This document shows positions 61,571-64,000 of a stretch of 64,000 bases of DNA, one piece after another. This DNA is from Anaerovirgula multivorans (GTDB lineage: Bacteria; Bacillota; Clostridia; Peptostreptococcales; Natronincolaceae): positions 20,671 to 84,670 of the forward strand of contig NZ_FZOJ01000021.1 of assembly GCF_900188145.1 (NCBI RefSeq), read 5' to 3'. The translations under genes and the position numbers were made by a program. Positions within the stretch are counted from its first letter, which is position 1, and the number at the start of each line of letters is the position of its first letter. The notes beneath the pieces are model-generated. The model had not been told where the DNA came from. It was given only the letters and a program-made list of their open reading frames with translations, and ran no database searches.

Positions 61571-62993
61571 CCGAGACGAGCAAAATATACATGAAGCGCT
61601 TTCCCAAATAACCGTTGACGCAGCCGGGCTTGCTGGGCAGGTCAAAAGCCGGCTAAATAAAAAAACTTCCTACTCAACGCCACGATGGCAGTCGCGCTGG
61701 TCACTGGCTGCAGCCATGATTATAACGATGTCTGCGTTGTTGGTCATTACTGCGGCGGCTGCAACGCTGGGGAGCTTTGATTGGCTTATTAAGAAAGTCA
61801 ATCCTTCCTTTGGTGAGATCGTGGAGTTGGTTGAGGTCTATTGTGAAGACCAGGAAATACGCATGGAGGTCATCGGTGCCCAAAAATATGACAATATGGC
61901 GATTGTCTACCTGTCCCTCCAAGATATAAGCGGGCAAAAGCGATTGACGAAGCAGACAGACTTCCGCGATGGGTTCAGCGTAAAGATGAACCCGCGGACG
62001 CAGAAGACAGACGGACAGTCAACCGTGGAAGCCTCCAGTTTTGGGTGGGGGCAAAAACTACTTTATTTTGACGAGGTAACCAATACTGTTTATTACGAGT
62101 TCAATATTACAACCGATTCGAATTCTCCACTGTCCGATCCGCTGGAATTAAGCAGCTTCCTTATATACTTCGATGAAAGAAAATATGAGTATGAGCCGGT
62201 TTCTCTGTCGCTGTCCAACCTTGGGGAGGCGGAGACTACTCCCATACAGCGAGAATATATTTTCGGCGGTACGAATGTCCCGGACGACCTCAGCGAGTTA
62301 ACAGCGATCCTTACTCCAGGCCATTATGCCCCTATGCCCCATGGAGAAGACGACCAGTGGATTTCGAATATCGGTATCTTGGACGGGAAGCTGCATGTTC
62401 AGATAGGTAACGCTTTTAATAAAGAGTTTGGAAGTAGTGATGCATCGCTCTTTCTTATGACTTTGGACGGCAAATTGATTGAATGCGACTATAAATTGGA
62501 CTTCCTCAGTGATGAGGATCATCACCTGCTCAATCTCGAAGAAAACAGTTATGATGACGCGGTTTACAAATACAGTGAAGCTGTCTTTACTGTAAATACT
62601 GAAGAATTGGGTGACTACACCCTTTGCTTTACCGGTTTAGTTCATTCCGGTGTTGAAGGTCACTGGAAGGTAACCACAAATCTAAGCGATACCAGCCAAC
62701 AGATGCGTATCTGGACAACCGATATCTCTGTTGAAGGCCATCTCTTTGAACATTTGACCCTTAGTCCTTTAGGGCTTCAAGTCATCGGTACCTACGAAGG
62801 AGAAGAGTGCATGGCGAGCGAAATGTCTCTGGCAGTTGAGACTGTCGATGGCATTATTTCGTTAGGAGGTGGCGGCGGAAGCTATAACTCTCAAAAACAG
62901 TCCTTTAACTTGCATTGGAACACGGAAACTCCTCTTGATGTTGCAACCGTTACTGCCGTCATTATAAACGGTACTCGTATTCCGGTCGAATAG
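61557..62993 (+). CDS. DUF4179-type membrane anti-sigma protein
   Basis: 478 residues from ATG 61557, 6 bp after AAAGGAG. Cytosolic N-terminus (about 1-45), one membrane span (about 50-72, LAAAMIITMSALLVITAAAA), and a large extracytoplasmic domain beginning with TLGSFDWLIKKVNPSFGEIVE, the DUF4179 arrangement, followed by beta-rich sequence. Partnered by overlap with the sigma gene, so it likely holds that factor until a surface signal arrives. Shares the raised GC content. Confidence 0.82.
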   Translation: MSTFDRDEQNIHEALSQITVDAAGLAGQVKSRLNKKTSYSTPRWQSRWSLAAAMIITMSALLVITAAAATLGSFDWLIKKVNPSFGEIVELVEVYCEDQEIRMEVIGAQKYDNMAIVYLSLQDISGQKRLTKQTDFRDGFSVKMNPRTQKTDGQSTVEASSFGWGQKLLYFDEVTNTVYYEFNITTDSNSPLSDPLELSSFLIYFDERKYEYEPVSLSLSNLGEAETTPIQREYIFGGTNVPDDLSELTAILTPGHYAPMPHGEDDQWISNIGILDGKLHVQIGNAFNKEFGSSDASLFLMTLDGKLIECDYKLDFLSDEDHHLLNLEENSYDDAVYKYSEAVFTVNTEELGDYTLCFTGLVHSGVEGHWKVTTNLSDTSQQMRIWTTDISVEGHLFEHLTLSPLGLQVIGTYEGEECMASEMSLAVETVDGIISLGGGGGSYNSQKQSFNLHWNTETPLDVATVTAVIINGTRIPVE

Positions 62994-63166
62994 AAAAGAT
63001 GACACTGGACTACTTACGGCGGAAAAGCTGAAACCTCTTATTTATCAAGACAAACAGAATACTCTCGGTGATGTGGGGCACAGATAGACAACACCCATAG
63101 GAAATAAGAAAAACCTATTTTCCTCAGAATCTCGCTTGATTTTTTGATTATTAAGATTGGTCACAC
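62994..63166. other. Gap after the anti-sigma gene
   Basis: Still of mixed GC, without open frames of note. Confidence 0.4.
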
Positions 63167-63210
63167 AAAACAGCAGTACTGCTCTAACCGAATAGTGCTG
63201 CTGTTTTTAC
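63167..63210 (+). terminator. Terminator of the sigma/anti-sigma operon
   Basis: AAAACAGCAGTACT pairs with AGTGCTGCTGTTTT (one G-T) around a 13-nt loop, with T-run. Confidence 0.82.
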
Positions 63211-63261
63211 ACCCATTCTGATGTGGCGATCTTTTTGGGAAAACATCCCGAAGGCCAAAGG

Positions 63262-63923
63262 GACAGCATTGGACGGCAGACCGCGCAAAAATAAACTATA
63301 AAAACACACAACAAAAACACCTATAATCTTTGAAAAATCAACATTTTAATAATATAATTAAAATAAAAAGAGGTGTTTCCATGTCCAGATATATAAAAGG
63401 CGAAGATAAAAACCAATTGTTATACAACAAAAGCAAACCAGATACTAAAGAGAAAGTATATAAGAATCCTGAGGCATGTAATAAATGTGAATATCGAGAT
63501 GCTTGTACGGAAAATAAGTTTGGTCGATTCATAAAAAGAGGCCCCTATCAAGATATCTATGAAGAGGTGGACAAACGAACAGAACAAAATAAAGAAATAT
63601 ATAAGTAAAGGCAAATAATTGTAGAACACCCCTTTGCAACAGTAAAGCGAAATTTAGGCTTTTCCTATTTTCTTACTCGAGGTAACAAAAATGTTAAGGC
63701 AGAGTCTCATATGCACTTTTTTATCTACAACTTAATCAGAGTTATAAATATTATGGATATCAAGGAACTAATCGGGATATTAAGAGCTAAAAAGACCATG
63801 TTTTTTTGGTTTTTGAAAGGAATGCGATTAATAGAGATAAAAAGCCAATGGTTGATTACAGTTAATTAAAAGAAACTAGTGAACAGCAGACTGTTATTGC
63901 GCAGTCTGCCGTCCAATGCTGTC
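63262..63923 (+). mobile_element. Internally deleted IS1182-type element
   Basis: Terminal inverted repeats GACAGCATTGGACGGCAGAC (left, 63262-63281, continuing CGCGCAA) and the reverse complement at 63897-63923, differing by about one base in 27. Only about 660 bp remain, where intact elements of this type carry a gene of roughly 1.4-1.7 kb. The remaining gene is a pseudogene. Confidence 0.78.
63381..63869 (+). pseudogene. IS1182-type transposase, C-terminal part with an in-frame stop
   Basis: From ATG 63381: YKNPEACNKCEYRDACTENK (zinc-finger-like Cys cluster), DIYEEVDKRTEQNKEIYK, then TAA 63606-63608 in place of a Lys/Arg codon, and in the same frame RQIIVEHPFATVKRNLGFSY, FLTRGNKNVKAE and YNLIRVINI to TAA 63867-63869. 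These are the standard linker and C-terminal DDE segments of IS1182 transposases. The catalytic N-terminal two thirds are gone. Confidence 0.82.
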
Positions 63924-63975
63924 AACTTAAGAGAGAGTACTAACATGCATATCTAATTCCACAATGAGATAAAAA
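63915..63975 (-). repeat. 60-bp repeat, copy 3 (inverted), right border of the GC-rich segment
   Basis: Read on the minus strand: TTTTATCTCATTGTGGAATT, then ATGTTAGTACTCTCTCTTAA, then GTTGACAGCATT, which continues directly into the IS right end. So the repeat is joined to, or part of, an IS1182-type end. Confidence 0.8.
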
Positions 63976-64000
63976 TATAAGAACACTTGAATTTCCAAGA

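Noticed and set aside
1..64000. CRISPR arrays, rRNA, tRNA, prophage structural genes
   Set aside because: No regularly spaced repeats, no tRNA-like cloverleaf or rRNA sequence, and no phage genes were seen on either strand.

Overview
The window looks like chromosomal DNA from a low-GC, anaerobic, endospore-forming member of the Clostridia. A relative of Alkaliphilus/Natronincola is my best guess, from gene content only. The support is: sporulation and germination genes (SipL-like, SpoIIR, a GerA/GerC/GerB set), the arginine deiminase pathway, the lysine fermentation cluster (kdd-kamABCDE), an in-frame UGA (selenocysteine-type) HesB-like gene, Na+-linked transporters, and many TTG starts behind strong AGGAGG-type ribosome sites.

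Layout. 0-2.5 kb: end of a phosphate uptake operon (pstA-pstB-phoU) and a two-domain FMN-binding protein. 2.6-7.8 kb: NhaC antiporter (minus), a selenoprotein with a textbook promoter and a C-tract/G-tract palindrome, a zinc-ribbon protein, a MarR regulator, a SpoIID-amidase fusion and veg. 8.2-11.5 kb: arcABC. 11.6-26.5 kb: cell-envelope, sporulation and germination block (SLH/PepSY-like exported protein, SipL-like, ispE, GntR, nucleotidyltransferase, gerKA, gerKC, two gerKB, spoIIR, ddl, DUF1934 protein). 26.5-32.8 kb: an aminopeptidase, then a decaying accessory zone with a truncated symporter, a transposase stump, a wrecked agr-type quorum-sensing locus that still has an intact AgrD-like prepeptide, an exported protein with a 90-bp tandem duplication, and a RAYT transposase with its own inverted repeats. 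32.8-44 kb: dicarboxylate/glutamate symporter, two HD-GYP proteins, a MFP-RND-TetR efflux operon, and a THUMP-type RNA methyltransferase. 44.2-53.5 kb: a sigma-54 activator followed by kdd-kamABCDE behind a consensus -24/-12 promoter. 53.5-56.8 kb: orphan exported proteins and repeats between two nearly identical terminators. 56.9-60.3 kb: a FapA-like protein coupled to a GAF protein. 60.4-64 kb: a LURP-one pseudogene, then a visibly more GC-rich ECF sigma/DUF4179 pair next to an IS1182-type remnant, bracketed by inverted copies of a 60-bp repeat.

How the genes fit together. Energy metabolism is amino-acid fermentation: arginine through arcABC, and lysine through the kam pathway under sigma-54 control. 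The kam operon carries two ATPases of unproven role (KamB, KamC) translationally coupled to the B12 enzyme. Several families of small palindromic repeats are scattered between genes: a 93-bp TTAATTTTAATAYAC element (3 copies), two-hairpin PATE-like elements (3), RAYT-associated REPs, and a covarying mini-hairpin. The most interesting signals are the serine-type AgrD remnant locus, the selenoprotein and its putative operator, the KamB/KamC pair, the sigma-54 control region with matching upstream sites, and the repeat families. Start codons were often moved from the longest reading frame to the one with a properly spaced ribosome site; each such choice is explained. No database search was possible.
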